Positions 54,390-63,527 of a DNA stretch of 64,000 bases are shown in pieces (within the stretch, counting starts at the first letter, position 1; every line of letters starts with the position of its first letter). The position numbers were made by a program, and so were the translations under genes. A model generated the notes under the pieces. That model saw only the letters and a program-made list of their open reading frames with translations, did no database searches and was not told where the DNA came from. This DNA is from Paenibacillus marchantiae (GTDB lineage Bacteria > Bacillota > Bacilli > Paenibacillales > Paenibacillaceae): contig NZ_CP118270.1 in the NCBI RefSeq assembly GCF_028771845.1, positions 744,001 through 808,000 of the forward strand, read 5' to 3'.

Positions 54390-54690
54390 TCACTCTTCAA
54401 AAGACAAATTCATTGGCTCGTCCGACATCTCATACTCTGTCTCCATATGAGTCAATGGTGTATTCGGATCAACCTCTTCGAAACGGAAACTATCCACCCA
54501 AACTTTTCCTTTGCCGTTCAAAATAACCCCGAATGAGATGACCGCACTGCCCTGCGGAACACCTGATGATAATGATAGGGTGACAGAAGCGCTTCAGACG
54601 CCACTTCTTCAAGCCCGATCTCCTCGTACAGATTCGTTTCAATAAAGTAGAGACTTTGCCGAATCAATTCACTGTATGAATTCAAATAAA
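54390..54690 (-). pseudogene. AraC-family regulator remnant with an internal deletion
   Basis: The first part encodes the start of an AraC DNA-binding domain: YSELIRQSLYFIETNLYEEI, GLEEVASEALLSPYHYHQVF and RRA, then it ends abruptly. In another frame, starting near 54550, the DNA encodes SAVISFGVILNGKGKVWVDS, FRFEEVDPNTPLTHMETEYE and MSDEPMNLSFEE to a stop at 54390, which looks like the C-terminal end of the same type of multi-domain regulator. So the middle of the gene was lost and the frame broken. Upstream of about 54690 I see no matching sequence. The label AraC rests on the first part. Confidence 0.7.
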
Positions 54691-54841
54691 GTCCAGCCCC
54701 TTTCCATATCCTTACTATACGTGAGGCTGCACATCTCGTTTTGATCATTTTTGCTAACCTGTTCTGGTGACAAACTTCGCTACAGCCCCCACCTATGATC
54801 TGAACCTCTCTAAGATAACGAGGTAATACTGCACAAATAAC

Positions 54842-54893
54842 GAAAAAAGAGCCCATCATCAGGAGGAATGCTCCATCCCATGATTGGCTCTTC
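54842..54893 (-). terminator. Terminator of the MATE gene
   Basis: AAGAGCCAATCAT pairs with ATGATGGGCTCTT with a mismatch, and six T follow on the reverse strand. It lies about 85 bases past the MATE stop. Confidence 0.8.
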
Positions 54894-54977
54894 TTTAATA
54901 AGACTAACGACTCCAAGTGAGGCGTCCTTTTTATTTCTATACTCCACTCAAATCGAAATTATTTTCCAAAATCAACA

Positions 54978-56384
54978 TCATACTGCCGGCACCGGCTGAA
55001 CTCCAACTTCCTCCTCATGATCCAACAGATCATGTTTCTCCCAAGCCCGGCTCTTCCAGCGGAAATACATAATGACAGCGCGTGTCCACTCGTCTGCGGC
55101 AATCGCAAGCCATACACCGGCGAGCCCCATGTGAAGCTTGAACACAAGCAGGTAGCCTAGCGGTAGGCTCATGCAGACCATAGAGATCAGTCCCATGTAT
55201 ACCGGGAACTTCGCATCACCTGCGGCACGAAGGGAACCAATAATCACAATGTTGCAGGTTCGCCCGGTTTCCAGCAGAAGACTTAGCAGGATGACCTGTG
55301 CCCCTAGCTTGATAATTTCCGGATTATCCGTGAACACACTCATCAGCGGAACACGGAAGAGAATAATAATTACATCGATCACAACCGTTGCGAGCAGCGC
55401 CCATTTTACACTGTCGAATACGCGTTTATATGCATCGTTCTTGCGCCGTGCACCGACCAGTCGGCCAACAATAATGGAAGTTCCCATTCCGATCGCCATG
55501 CTGAATAGATAGATGTAGCTTGAAATATTACCCGCATATTGCCGGGTTGCCATCGCTTCAGCACCCAGATAGGTTACGTACAGTGTGAAGACGAGCTGGC
55601 AGGACTGATATACAACGGATTCCAGTGCAGAGGGAATACCGATTCGCAAGATTTTGCTGATAAACTTCTTCGAAAGGTTGATGTAATAGCTAAACTCTAC
55701 CCTTACATCCATAACCCGATAGAGTAACCAGAAGAAAATAATCAAACAGATCAGACGGCTTCCGACCGTTGAGATCGCTGCCCCTTCTACACCAAGCTTC
55801 GGCATGCCGAAATGGCCAAAAATAAGGGCGTAGTTACCAACGACGTGAATCACGTTCATCAGAACGGAAACATACATCGTCTCTTTGGTGTAACCATGCG
55901 TACGAATCGTCGCGGCCAGCGCGTTAATCAGCGCCTGAAGGAAGATCCCGCCTCCGACAATACTTATATAAGAACGGGCAAAATCGTATATTTCACCTTG
56001 GATATGAAGCAGTGTAAGCAGATGTCCTCCTAACAGAAGGAAGCTTCCGCTCAGAATCAGTCCAACAATCAGATTTAGTGTAATCGCATTACCTGTGACC
56101 TGTGCCGCCTCACTCAACTTCTTCGAACCAATATATTGTGCCACAACAATAGCAGCGCCATGTCCAATGACTTCCAGTACAAGAATCGCAATGGAAATAA
56201 TCTGGTTGGCTGCTCCGACTCCGGATACTGCATTATCGGACACTGAACTGAGCATGAACGTATCCACGCTCCCCATCAACATAAACAAGAAGAGTTCCAG
56301 GAAAATAGGCCATGTTAGCCGAATCAGATTCAGATCCTTGGCATCCGAACGCAGGGACTCTTTGGTTGAGGATATTGCTGTCAT
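54978..56384 (-). CDS. MATE family efflux transporter
   Basis: A 468-residue membrane protein with 12 helices in two related halves. Family blocks include LTWPIFLELFLFMLMGSVDT, MLSSVSDNAVSGVGAANQII, GHGAAIVVAQYIGSKKLSEA, and in the second half SIVVGRLVGARRKNDAYKR-like sequence (IIVGRLVGARRKNDAYKRVF). MATE proteins export cationic drugs or metabolites using sodium or protons. GGTGAGAAA precedes the ATG. It is a single-gene unit; the only neighbour downstream is the AraC-type remnant, which may once have regulated it. Confidence 0.92.
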   Translation of the reverse strand: MTAISSTKESLRSDAKDLNLIRLTWPIFLELFLFMLMGSVDTFMLSSVSDNAVSGVGAANQIISIAILVLEVIGHGAAIVVAQYIGSKKLSEAAQVTGNAITLNLIVGLILSGSFLLLGGHLLTLLHIQGEIYDFARSYISIVGGGIFLQALINALAATIRTHGYTKETMYVSVLMNVIHVVGNYALIFGHFGMPKLGVEGAAISTVGSRLICLIIFFWLLYRVMDVRVEFSYYINLSKKFISKILRIGIPSALESVVYQSCQLVFTLYVTYLGAEAMATRQYAGNISSYIYLFSMAIGMGTSIIVGRLVGARRKNDAYKRVFDSVKWALLATVVIDVIIILFRVPLMSVFTDNPEIIKLGAQVILLSLLLETGRTCNIVIIGSLRAAGDAKFPVYMGLISMVCMSLPLGYLLVFKLHMGLAGVWLAIAADEWTRAVIMYFRWKSRAWEKHDLLDHEEEVGVQPVPAV

Positions 56385-56604
56385 TTTCTCACCTTTCCCG
56401 TGTGGGCTTTAATTCTTAGGGTATGTTAGCACAGGTGGTTTGAAAATGCAGTAGTTTTGCGAAAAAACTTGAAAGTTTTTTGAAATTCCAATAATAGGTA
56501 TTTTCAGTTTTTTCATTTAGTTTGCATTATAGAGAATAACTAAATTGATATACTCGTTATAAATACACGATCTCAGGAGATAGAAGAAGTCCAGGGCGAT
56601 GAGC

Positions 56605-56648
56605 AAAAACCCTCACACATCCCTATTGGATCGGGATGTGTAAGGGTC
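56605..56648 (-). terminator. Terminator after the sugar ABC operon
   Basis: ACCCTTACACATCCC pairs with GGGATGTGTGAGGGT and is followed by T-rich sequence on the reverse strand. It lies after the permease relic. Confidence 0.85.
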
Positions 56649-56690
56649 CAAGGTTTAAGTTAGCCATTTAATCATCTGGAATACATGGGT

Positions 56691-56815
56691 CTATCCTTTT
56701 ACCGATCCGGCAGCAATACCTTCTACAATTCGATTGCTCAAAACGAGGAAAGCGATCAGGATCGGCAGGATGCTGATCATCAGTGTCGCACCAATCACTC
56801 CCCAATTTATTTCAC
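56691..56815 (-). pseudogene. Relic C-terminal end of a MalG-type permease
   Basis: In a frame different from the preceding permease, the DNA encodes FSEINWGVIGATLMISILPI, LIAFLVLSNRIVEGIAAGSV and KG to a TAG at 56693. This is the last membrane helix and the tail of a sugar ABC permease. It overlaps the last codons of the intact permease gene, so two permease genes appear to have recombined near their ends, leaving an extra tail. Confidence 0.8.
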
Positions 56816-57634
56816 TGAACCTTGCGTTACACCATTGATAATCCATTTTTGTGCAAACAGGTAAATGATGATCATCGGCAGCAACGCCAGCAGGTACGAT
56901 GCAAACGCCAGGTTGAAGTCAGTATTGAATTGACCCTGGAACACATATTGTACCAGTGGAAGCGTGTATTGTGCCGGATCACTAATAATAATGAGTGGCA
57001 GCAGAAAGTCATTATAGGTAGACAGACAAGTTAGAATACCAACCGTGGCACTGATCGGCGCCATCAATGGGAAAATGATTTTCCAGAATGTGCCCCAGGT
57101 TGTTGCTCCATCTACGAAGGCTGCTTCCTCCAGTGCTACCGGAATGGACCGAATGTAACCTACATATACAAATACGTTAAAGGCGAGACCGTACACCGTA
57201 TGCAGCAGGATAAGACCCAGAAGATTGGTCATTTCCAGTGATGCAGTCAGCTTAACAATCGGCAGCATGATGATTGGAAACGGAATAAACATCGCGCTGA
57301 CGAAGTAATAATACAGCCCTTTGAAAAATTTCCGCTTCTCCATATTCCGGGCAATCGCGTAAGCAACCATAGAGTTACTGAGCAAGGTCAGAATGACTGT
57401 TGACGCAGTAACAATGGCACTGTTACGGAACGATTGGAAGAAGTTTGTCATGTCTATTGCACTTGCAAAGTTCTCCCAGTGAAGCGTTGTCGGAATAGCA
57501 AAGACCGATTGGGCCATTTGCTCCGGATTTTTCAATGCGATTGTAACCGTCATATATAAAGGGAACAGAATGAACAAGGTACCCAGAATAATTAACAACA
57601 TAACGGGCCAGTTGGTACGTAAACGGCTTCTCAT
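56807..57634 (-). CDS. Sugar ABC transporter permease, MalG type
   Basis: A 275-residue membrane protein with six helices. It has LFPLYMTVTIALKNPEQMAQ near the N terminus, the EAA loop EEAAFVDGATTWGTFWKIIF and the end KWIINGVTQGSVK. The last residues resemble the tail encoded by the relic immediately downstream, in a different frame, which suggests this end was formed by recombination. It starts at the last base of the MalF-type stop codon. Confidence 0.92.
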   Translation of the reverse strand: MRSRLRTNWPVMLLIILGTLFILFPLYMTVTIALKNPEQMAQSVFAIPTTLHWENFASAIDMTNFFQSFRNSAIVTASTVILTLLSNSMVAYAIARNMEKRKFFKGLYYYFVSAMFIPFPIIMLPIVKLTASLEMTNLLGLILLHTVYGLAFNVFVYVGYIRSIPVALEEAAFVDGATTWGTFWKIIFPLMAPISATVGILTCLSTYNDFLLPLIIISDPAQYTLPLVQYVFQGQFNTDFNLAFASYLLALLPMIIIYLFAQKWIINGVTQGSVK

Positions 57635-58500
57635 TACAGATCCGTCTCCCTTCTTTGCAGGAACCGGATTTGCAGAATCGAAATCACCGCAATAACGATG
57701 AAATAGATAACCGAGTTCGCAGATTGATATGCATATTCGCCGCCTTCAAATCCACCCGTGTAGATCAGATGGGAGATGGACTGTGTTGCCCGTCCCGGTC
57801 CACCATTCGTCAAGGCCACGATCTGGTCAAAGACCATCAGTGAGTTTTTCATCGCCAGCACCATATTAATTGTGAAGAACGGGGCAATAAGCGGAAACGT
57901 AATGCTCCAGAATTCACGCCATTTTCCAGCGCCGTCCAGATTTGATGCTTCATACAATGTCGTAGGGATGGTTTGCAATCCCGCCAAATACAGAATCGTA
58001 TTCAACGCGACGGATTGCCACACCGCTACAATTACGATCCCAATCCATGCCAGACTTTCGCTGCCCAGAATGTTGGTGGATAAGGCGTTGATGCCCAGGT
58101 TTTGTCCCCAGATCGGGAATACGTTGGAGAACAGGTAGTTAAATATGTAACCTACGATCAATACACTCAGGATATTCGGCAAGAAGTAGATGCCACGGAA
58201 AAAGTTACGGAACTTAATCTTGGCATTCAGCCCGAGTGCAATGAGCAGGCTTAGAATATTCGTAAGGATCGTTACAACGATCGCAAACTTGAAGGTAAAC
58301 CAGTAGGCGTTGCCTACATTGTCATCTTGAAACAAATTGAAATAGTTTTTGAATCCAACAAAATCATAACCTTTACCGAATCCGTTGTAGTTCGTAAATG
58401 AATAATAGATCCCCTGGAGGGCCGGCAGCGTCATAAATACAAAGAACAGTATTACCGCCGGAACCGTCATCCAGTAATAAGGCGCGATGCGCTTGTTCAT
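57634..58500 (-). CDS. Sugar ABC transporter permease, MalF type
   Basis: A 288-residue membrane protein with six helices. The N terminus is KRIAPYYWMTVPAVILFFVF. The EAA loop is YEASNLDGAGKWREFWSITF, and QIVALTNGGPGRATQSISHL is a family-typical block. I use the ATG at 58500 with GGAGG 7 bases upstream. It lies 25 bases after the binding protein gene. No ATPase gene is present. Confidence 0.92.
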   Translation of the reverse strand: MNKRIAPYYWMTVPAVILFFVFMTLPALQGIYYSFTNYNGFGKGYDFVGFKNYFNLFQDDNVGNAYWFTFKFAIVVTILTNILSLLIALGLNAKIKFRNFFRGIYFLPNILSVLIVGYIFNYLFSNVFPIWGQNLGINALSTNILGSESLAWIGIVIVAVWQSVALNTILYLAGLQTIPTTLYEASNLDGAGKWREFWSITFPLIAPFFTINMVLAMKNSLMVFDQIVALTNGGPGRATQSISHLIYTGGFEGGEYAYQSANSVIYFIVIAVISILQIRFLQRRETDL

Positions 58501-58525
58501 ACTCCATCCTCCTTCGGACAAGGCG

Positions 58526-59764
58526 TTATCGCCGATTCGCTACCTTGTCCCATTCTTTGTCGAGTGTATCCAGATAGTTGTCGATGTTCTTGTTCTGCAA
58601 AAAGGACTGTACGATGGAATTCAGCTGCACCGCAGCCGGAATATAGTGATCGGCGAAGTCGATAACCTTGCCCTGCTCAATGTAAGGTGTCAGTTCCTGT
58701 ACAGCAGGATCATCTTGTTTTACACCTTCCACCGCAGAGAACAGCGTCTGTTCCTTAATGTACTTGCCTATATTTTCAGGCTCCAGCAGAAACGCGATGA
58801 ACTGCTCGGCCTGCTCCTTGTTTGGTGTATTCGCTGAAATGGTAAACAGAGAGTCGATTCCGTTCACCAGCTTGATCTGGCTCGGATCGTTGCCTGTCGG
58901 GAATGGGAAGAAACCAATATCCACATTCGGGTTCGCTTTGCGAATCTCGGAGATCGCCCAGGTACCCTGGATGTACATATAAGCTTCACCATTGGCAAAG
59001 GCACGGTTACCATCCGAATACGCTTTACCGAAGTTGTCGCCGTGACCGTAATTCATCAGCTCCAACTGCTTCTCCGCAACCTCACGGTATTTCTCCTTGA
59101 AGGTCACTTTGTTCTCGCGACGCTCCAGGTAGAAATCAATACCAACCAAGTTAGGTCCGAGTGCATTGAACGGCAGATTCGTCTGCCAATCATCCTTGTA
59201 TGTGAAGTAAAACGGAATTTTACCCGCATCCTTAATTTTTTTGGCTGTAGCAATCAGCTCGTCCCAGGTCTTGGGTACGTTCAGACCCATTTCTTTAAAC
59301 AAGGTTTTGTTGTACATGATGCCGTTTGCATTTGTTGCGTATGGAACACCTGTCACTTCATCCATGCCCGTGACATCCTTCAGCATCTTTATGTAGTTGG
59401 GATCGATCGTTTTTAACAGTGGACTGTCTGTCAGATCGGCGAAAATATCACTCTGTGCAAGAATGGAATAGGTATCGGTTGCCCCCATTGCCATAATGTC
59501 TGGTACATCGTTCTTCACCACACGTGTCTTCAGCACCGTCTCCGCGTCAGGTGGATTCACCTGAGTGACCTGAATATCGGGGTGTTCGGCGTTGAATGTT
59601 TTGATTAATTCGTCAAAGGTTCCTTTGGCTTCGGGTTTGTTCTGAAAAAATTCAACCTGCACTTTGCCATTGGCATTATTCCCGCTAGTGCAGGAAGACA
59701 GAAGTACAGCCGTTATTCCACAAAGCAGCATTAACCCGAGTGCCTTGGTAAGCGATGTTCTCAT
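58526..59764 (-). CDS. Sugar ABC transporter substrate-binding lipoprotein
   Basis: A 412-residue lipoprotein of the CUT1 type. The signal peptide ends in LLSSC (Cys25), followed by an Asn/Gly linker. The mature part has VEFFQNKPEAKGTFDELIKT, VPDIMAMGATDTYSILAQSD, GVPYATNANGIMYNKTLFKE and AYMYIQGTWAISEIRKANPN. GGGAGGT precedes the ATG. It is the first gene of the importer; the carbohydrate it carries is not evident. Confidence 0.93.
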   Translation of the reverse strand: MRTSLTKALGLMLLCGITAVLLSSCTSGNNANGKVQVEFFQNKPEAKGTFDELIKTFNAEHPDIQVTQVNPPDAETVLKTRVVKNDVPDIMAMGATDTYSILAQSDIFADLTDSPLLKTIDPNYIKMLKDVTGMDEVTGVPYATNANGIMYNKTLFKEMGLNVPKTWDELIATAKKIKDAGKIPFYFTYKDDWQTNLPFNALGPNLVGIDFYLERRENKVTFKEKYREVAEKQLELMNYGHGDNFGKAYSDGNRAFANGEAYMYIQGTWAISEIRKANPNVDIGFFPFPTGNDPSQIKLVNGIDSLFTISANTPNKEQAEQFIAFLLEPENIGKYIKEQTLFSAVEGVKQDDPAVQELTPYIEQGKVIDFADHYIPAAVQLNSIVQSFLQNKNIDNYLDTLDKEWDKVANRR

Positions 59765-59818
59765 GTTGTACCTCCCTCAGCTTATATACGTAAAGATTTA
59801 CCCATTAAATTAGTGAAG

Positions 59819-59832
59819 TAACCACGTGGTTA
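59819..59832. promoter_or_regulatory. Perfect 14-bp palindrome upstream of the sugar importer
   Basis: TAACCACGTGGTTA is perfectly symmetrical and lies 55 bases upstream of the binding-protein start, where a LacI- or DeoR-type operator could act. A weak cre-like sequence near 59886 has several mismatches. Confidence 0.5.
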
Positions 59833-59947
59833 ATCCTTCCACCGTTCTATACTTAGAGCGTTGACTATAATGTGTCCTATTATTCCTAAAACGGTTTCGG
59901 TAAAAATGAATCAGTCCCACTGACCGCGAGTCCGCTCGTCGACATAA

Positions 59948-59981
59948 CAAAAAAAGGACATCGGAAATATCCAATGTCCCT
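59948..59981 (-). terminator. Terminator of the LspA-type gene
   Basis: GGACATTGGATA pairs with TTTCCGATGTCC with small mismatches, and seven T follow on the reverse strand. Confidence 0.85.
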
Positions 59982-60030
59982 CATGTATCCAGTTACGACT
60001 GCTTACATCAAAGCGGTTGTTAACTCTTTA

Positions 60031-60519
60031 TCAACGCTCTATTTTCGGCAAAGCATTACGTAAACGCTTGGCTCGGTAACTCTGAAATGCACGGATTAAC
60101 ATGCCGATGACCAGCATAACCACACCAACATTTATCGCTACATCCGCCAAATTGAGAATACCACGTCCCGACGGAAATACGAGAAAATCCGTTACGCGTG
60201 CGTAGATAAAACGATCGATTGCATTACCCAAAGCACCACCGACCATGAAACCGGCACCTGCCTGCATCCAGAAACCGCGAATCTCACCTTTTCTCCGATA
60301 ATACATCATACCCGCCACGAATAGAATAGCGACCACACCGAAAAGACGCGCATTCCCTTGAAACAGGCTGCCTGCCATTCCACTATTCTCATAATGCTGC
60401 AATTGCATTCCCGAGTCGCCAAGCCTCATCGTGTCCCCAACTTCCATATACATCCTCACCGCCATCTTGGTTCCCTGATCAACCAAGGTAACCAGCAGTG
60501 CTACAAAATAAAATAACAT
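60031..60519 (-). CDS. lspA: Signal peptidase II (LspA) family protein
   Basis: A 162-residue membrane aspartyl protease with four helices, which removes the signal peptide from prolipoproteins. D14 near the N terminus, GGALGNAIDR (Asp102), VTDF (Asp111) and NLADVAINVG (Asp126) hold the conserved and catalytic aspartates. The usual N-x-G-x-A block is ENSGMAGSLF, somewhat divergent. It stands alone, far from the pseudouridine synthase gene that often follows lspA, so it may be a second copy. AGGAGGAG precedes the ATG. Confidence 0.87.
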   Translation of the reverse strand: MLFYFVALLVTLVDQGTKMAVRMYMEVGDTMRLGDSGMQLQHYENSGMAGSLFQGNARLFGVVAILFVAGMMYYRRKGEIRGFWMQAGAGFMVGGALGNAIDRFIYARVTDFLVFPSGRGILNLADVAINVGVVMLVIGMLIRAFQSYRAKRLRNALPKIER

Positions 60520-60662
60520 TGTGCCACTCCTCCTGCCGGACGCTCAAAAGTTAAACTAAAGAAGTCTCCGCTGTAACATTTCCTTCACTTTAACACACCC
60601 GAAGCGTTGTCACCAACTGGACAGAGAACGCGCATTGCACACACTCATAGGAATGGAATGGG

Positions 60663-60696
60663 CAAAAAAAATCCGTACCTGGAATAGGCACGGATG
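60663..60696 (-). terminator. Terminator of the nucleoside hydrolase gene
   Basis: ATCCGT pairs with ACGGAT, with GCC/GGT inside, followed by eight T on the reverse strand. Confidence 0.85.
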
Positions 60697-60729
60697 ATGA
60701 ATACTTTTATTGGAGTTAAAACCACAATT

Positions 60730-61677
60730 TTATTGAATAGCAGAGAGCACATCCAGCAGCATGGATTTGAATTTCGGACGGTCAATGGCCTCGCAGACAC
60801 GTACATTCGGCTCTTTACCGAAACGTCCGTTGATATCCACAACGCTATATCCGCGCGTTAACTCTCCTGCTGCTTCTACATCCACATAATACTGACCGGA
60901 TTTGGTCATGAGCGACTCATCTGCGGCAACAGCCATCAGCAACGTGTCCGGGTGAGTGGTGCCATTCAGTTTATGTACCGATTTGTTGAACTGCATAACC
61001 ACTTTGTTGATGGCTGTGAAGAAATCGGCACCAGATGTACCCAGTGCTGCAATTTCAGCGTGATCATCATCATCCATAACAGAATACTGAGTACACATTT
61101 CCCAGCCAACCATGGTCGTCGGAATGCCTGCGTGCAATACAATTTTGGCTGCTTCCGGATCTACATAGAAGTTATACTCCGCGGCTGGTGTGATATTACC
61201 CAGTGCATTATTCGTTCCACCCATGATGTAGAGGTGAGCAATCTCCGGAATAATGGTTGGGTCCTTCTGGATTGCCATCGCAATGTTGGTCAGAGGTGCA
61301 ATGGCCAGAAGCGAGATTTCGCCCGGATGTGCGTGTACCTTTTCAATAATAAAATCAACTGCATGCCCTGCCTCTGGACGCTGGTCCGCCTTCGGGAAAT
61401 GGGCTCCGCCCATGCCGTCATCACCATGTACGTCTTCCACCGTGCGGTGCTGGGCCTTGCCATAGGCCATCAATGGGCGTTCGCACCCTTTGTACACAGG
61501 CACCTTGCCGCCATGTCCCGCAACCTGTACCGTGTACAGGGCATTTTCAACCTCCTGGTCAAACTGTACGTTCCCACCTGTAATCGTAATGCCCTCCACC
61601 TGGAAATGGTGCAGTGCCGTCAGGATCGCAATCGTATCGTCTCCTGCTGTATCTGTATCGATGATGACTTTTCTCAT
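60730..61677 (-). CDS. Nucleoside hydrolase
   Basis: A 315-residue calcium-dependent hydrolase that splits purine or pyrimidine ribosides into base and ribose. The calcium motif is VIIDTDTAGDD near the N terminus. GGNVQFDQEVENALYTVQVA, the second metal/active-site area MGGTNNALGNITPAAEYNFY and the later DPEAAKIVL block follow. The ATG at 61677 is preceded by AAGGAGCG; the upstream ATG at 61713 has no site. It is a single-gene unit closed by a terminator; the upstream DUF350 operon ends 61 bases before it. Confidence 0.92.
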   Translation of the reverse strand: MRKVIIDTDTAGDDTIAILTALHHFQVEGITITGGNVQFDQEVENALYTVQVAGHGGKVPVYKGCERPLMAYGKAQHRTVEDVHGDDGMGGAHFPKADQRPEAGHAVDFIIEKVHAHPGEISLLAIAPLTNIAMAIQKDPTIIPEIAHLYIMGGTNNALGNITPAAEYNFYVDPEAAKIVLHAGIPTTMVGWEMCTQYSVMDDDDHAEIAALGTSGADFFTAINKVVMQFNKSVHKLNGTTHPDTLLMAVAADESLMTKSGQYYVDVEAAGELTRGYSVVDINGRFGKEPNVRVCEAIDRPKFKSMLLDVLSAIQ

Positions 61678-61737
61678 GATGCCGCGCTCCTTCTTCGTTG
61701 AATTGATATTCATTCCAAATAAACACTAGGGTTTATT

Positions 61738-62142
61738 TTACATCAAAAACGTACCGATGACGATGGAAACGCCGATGATAATGGAACGCAGCAGCTGTGC
61801 TACCGCCATATTGCCTCGTGCGATTTCGTCACAGACCCGCATCTTGGGGGTAAGGAAGTCAAATATAATATAGACCAGACACAAAATAATGATTCCAAGC
61901 GCCGACCAGAGCAGCATATCCAGCCATGAATGCGTAGAAAAGGACACCATGCCCACAATGATACACAGGCCCAGCAATTTGCTGCCCATATACATGCCTG
62001 CCGCCTCATTGCCTTTCGCGATTTCCTCGCTATCGTTATACCGGGTCAATTGGCTAAAAGCGAAATACCCACATACCAATACTACCAGCAGAATGCCTAC
62101 ACCTACCGCTACATTCAGCAGGTTCAATCCCAAATTGTCCAT
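61738..62142 (-). CDS. DUF350 family membrane protein
   Basis: A 134-residue protein with four helices: LNVAVGVGILLVVLVCGYFA, MYMGSKLLGLCIIVGMVSFS, LWSALGIIILCLVYIIFDF and a last one SIIIGVSIVIGTFLM. The repeated charged motifs EEIAKGNEAAGMYMG and DEIARGNMAVAQLLR mark the two halves of DUF350. The family (YjfL in Escherichia coli) has no proven function. The start overlaps the preceding gene by 19 bases, after GAGGAGAAGGA, so translation is coupled to the glutathionylspermidine-synthase-like gene. Confidence 0.88.
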   Translation of the reverse strand: MDNLGLNLLNVAVGVGILLVVLVCGYFAFSQLTRYNDSEEIAKGNEAAGMYMGSKLLGLCIIVGMVSFSTHSWLDMLLWSALGIIILCLVYIIFDFLTPKMRVCDEIARGNMAVAQLLRSIIIGVSIVIGTFLM

Positions 62143-63521
62143 TCCTTCTCCTCCTCGTCATCCATCCGTTCATTGACCACAGCCGCACAATAATAGGCCA
62201 TATCTCCGGTTACCTTCTCCCCGATCCGGGGCAGCACACCGGCAAAACGTCCACCGATGACAAACACTCCTGTAAGCAAATAACCGCTGTATTCGCCATC
62301 TTCTGTCTGAATCACGGCCTGTTCCATCGGTACCAGCTGCTGATATATTTTAGGCTGATTATTATAATAGGCTGCGATCTCATCTTCTTCTTGCAGTTCG
62401 GCTATTGTGTTGGAGTTCGTAGGGGCGTGCAGCTGATGAGAAGCAGCCGTTTGGCCCGCATGATGATCCGATCCCTCACCCAGCAACGATGTGCCTCGAC
62501 CTTCGCGGCCCCAATAGCTTTTAGCCACATAAGGCATTGCGCTCCATTCGAAAGGTTCAGCTTCGAAATAAGTAGGTAGCAGATAACGCGAAATCGCCGC
62601 TAACTCTGCATCGTTAAACAGCCGAAACCCGCAATATTCCATGGTTTGTTCGTTGCGTTCATAGAGTGACCAGATCGCCGCCATGAAACCCTTGCTCTGC
62701 ATCAGCACATGCTGTGCAGGATTCATCAGACCCAGGCGGTTATCCTGAACCAATTCAAGCAGTGCTGCGCCGATGTCCACGCCGGTCGTTTCATCTCGAT
62801 CATCGATTAGATATTCCAGGGGATAGAGCCGGTACAACAGGTTAATCTCGCGTCCATGATGGTAGAGCGCCTCCCCTGGAATAATCTCCAACTCCTCCAG
62901 TGGAGCGTAAAACGTTTCATACCCCGCCTTCTGGCACAGCTTCATCAGATACTCCGTATTGGTCCGATCCTCCACATGCTCTCCAAATGAAGTAAAGGTC
63001 ACCGGGCCCAGCAAACCCTGCTGTGCGTAAGCATCCAGCCAGCGGCGAAAGCATTCCCGGATACATTCATCCATTCCTTTGGACGGAGCATGGAGCGATA
63101 TTTTTTCAACCATCCCCACCAAAATACCTTCCAATGCAGCTGCTTCAGGTATGCCGGTTGGGGTATCCGTGTTATTTTCGATACATTTAGGTCCGGCTTC
63201 CCCAATAATCCAGTCCTGCCGAGTAATCCCGCCTGTCACCATCTCCATACGAGCCGCCGGAATAAGGCCGGGATGAATGCCCAGCTGCTGCTCCAGGAAA
63301 GAGTCGGGCATGTATTGCTGAATAAAACGCATCACCTTGCAATAAATCCCGTCTACAGCCTCAACTGCTGCACGCAATTCCTGCATCTCTGCAGGGGAAT
63401 AAACCGTCAATGCAGGCACACAATATTGCTTGCCATACATCCGATGGTAGGGAACTTGCTGCCCTGCTTCACCCCTGAATACTTCTTCATGACTGAATGG
63501 CAGTTGGTATATATGCCTCAT
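62124..63521 (-). CDS. Glutathionylspermidine synthase-like ATP-grasp protein
   Basis: A 465-residue protein of the C-terminal synthetase type found in YgiC and YjfC of Escherichia coli. Family features are RMEMVTGGITRQDWIIGEAG, KCIENNTDTPTGIPEA, LLYRLYPLEYL, NPAQHVLMQSKGFMAAIWSL and the ATP-grasp end PYVAKSYWGREGRGTSL with IYQQLVPMEQAVI. It lacks the amidase half of true glutathionylspermidine synthetase, so it probably forms an amide or peptide bond with ATP on an unknown acceptor. A disordered loop of about 40 residues (EGSDHHAGQTAASHQLHAPT) interrupts the ATP-grasp domain. It sits between a small lipoprotein and DUF350. Confidence 0.88.
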   Translation of the reverse strand: MRHIYQLPFSHEEVFRGEAGQQVPYHRMYGKQYCVPALTVYSPAEMQELRAAVEAVDGIYCKVMRFIQQYMPDSFLEQQLGIHPGLIPAARMEMVTGGITRQDWIIGEAGPKCIENNTDTPTGIPEAAALEGILVGMVEKISLHAPSKGMDECIRECFRRWLDAYAQQGLLGPVTFTSFGEHVEDRTNTEYLMKLCQKAGYETFYAPLEELEIIPGEALYHHGREINLLYRLYPLEYLIDDRDETTGVDIGAALLELVQDNRLGLMNPAQHVLMQSKGFMAAIWSLYERNEQTMEYCGFRLFNDAELAAISRYLLPTYFEAEPFEWSAMPYVAKSYWGREGRGTSLLGEGSDHHAGQTAASHQLHAPTNSNTIAELQEEDEIAAYYNNQPKIYQQLVPMEQAVIQTEDGEYSGYLLTGVFVIGGRFAGVLPRIGEKVTGDMAYYCAAVVNERMDDEEEKEWTIWD

Positions 63522-63527
63522 CAGGTT

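Noticed and set aside
59886..59899. cre-like catabolite control site before the sugar importer
   Set aside because: It misses three conserved positions of the cre consensus, including both ends.
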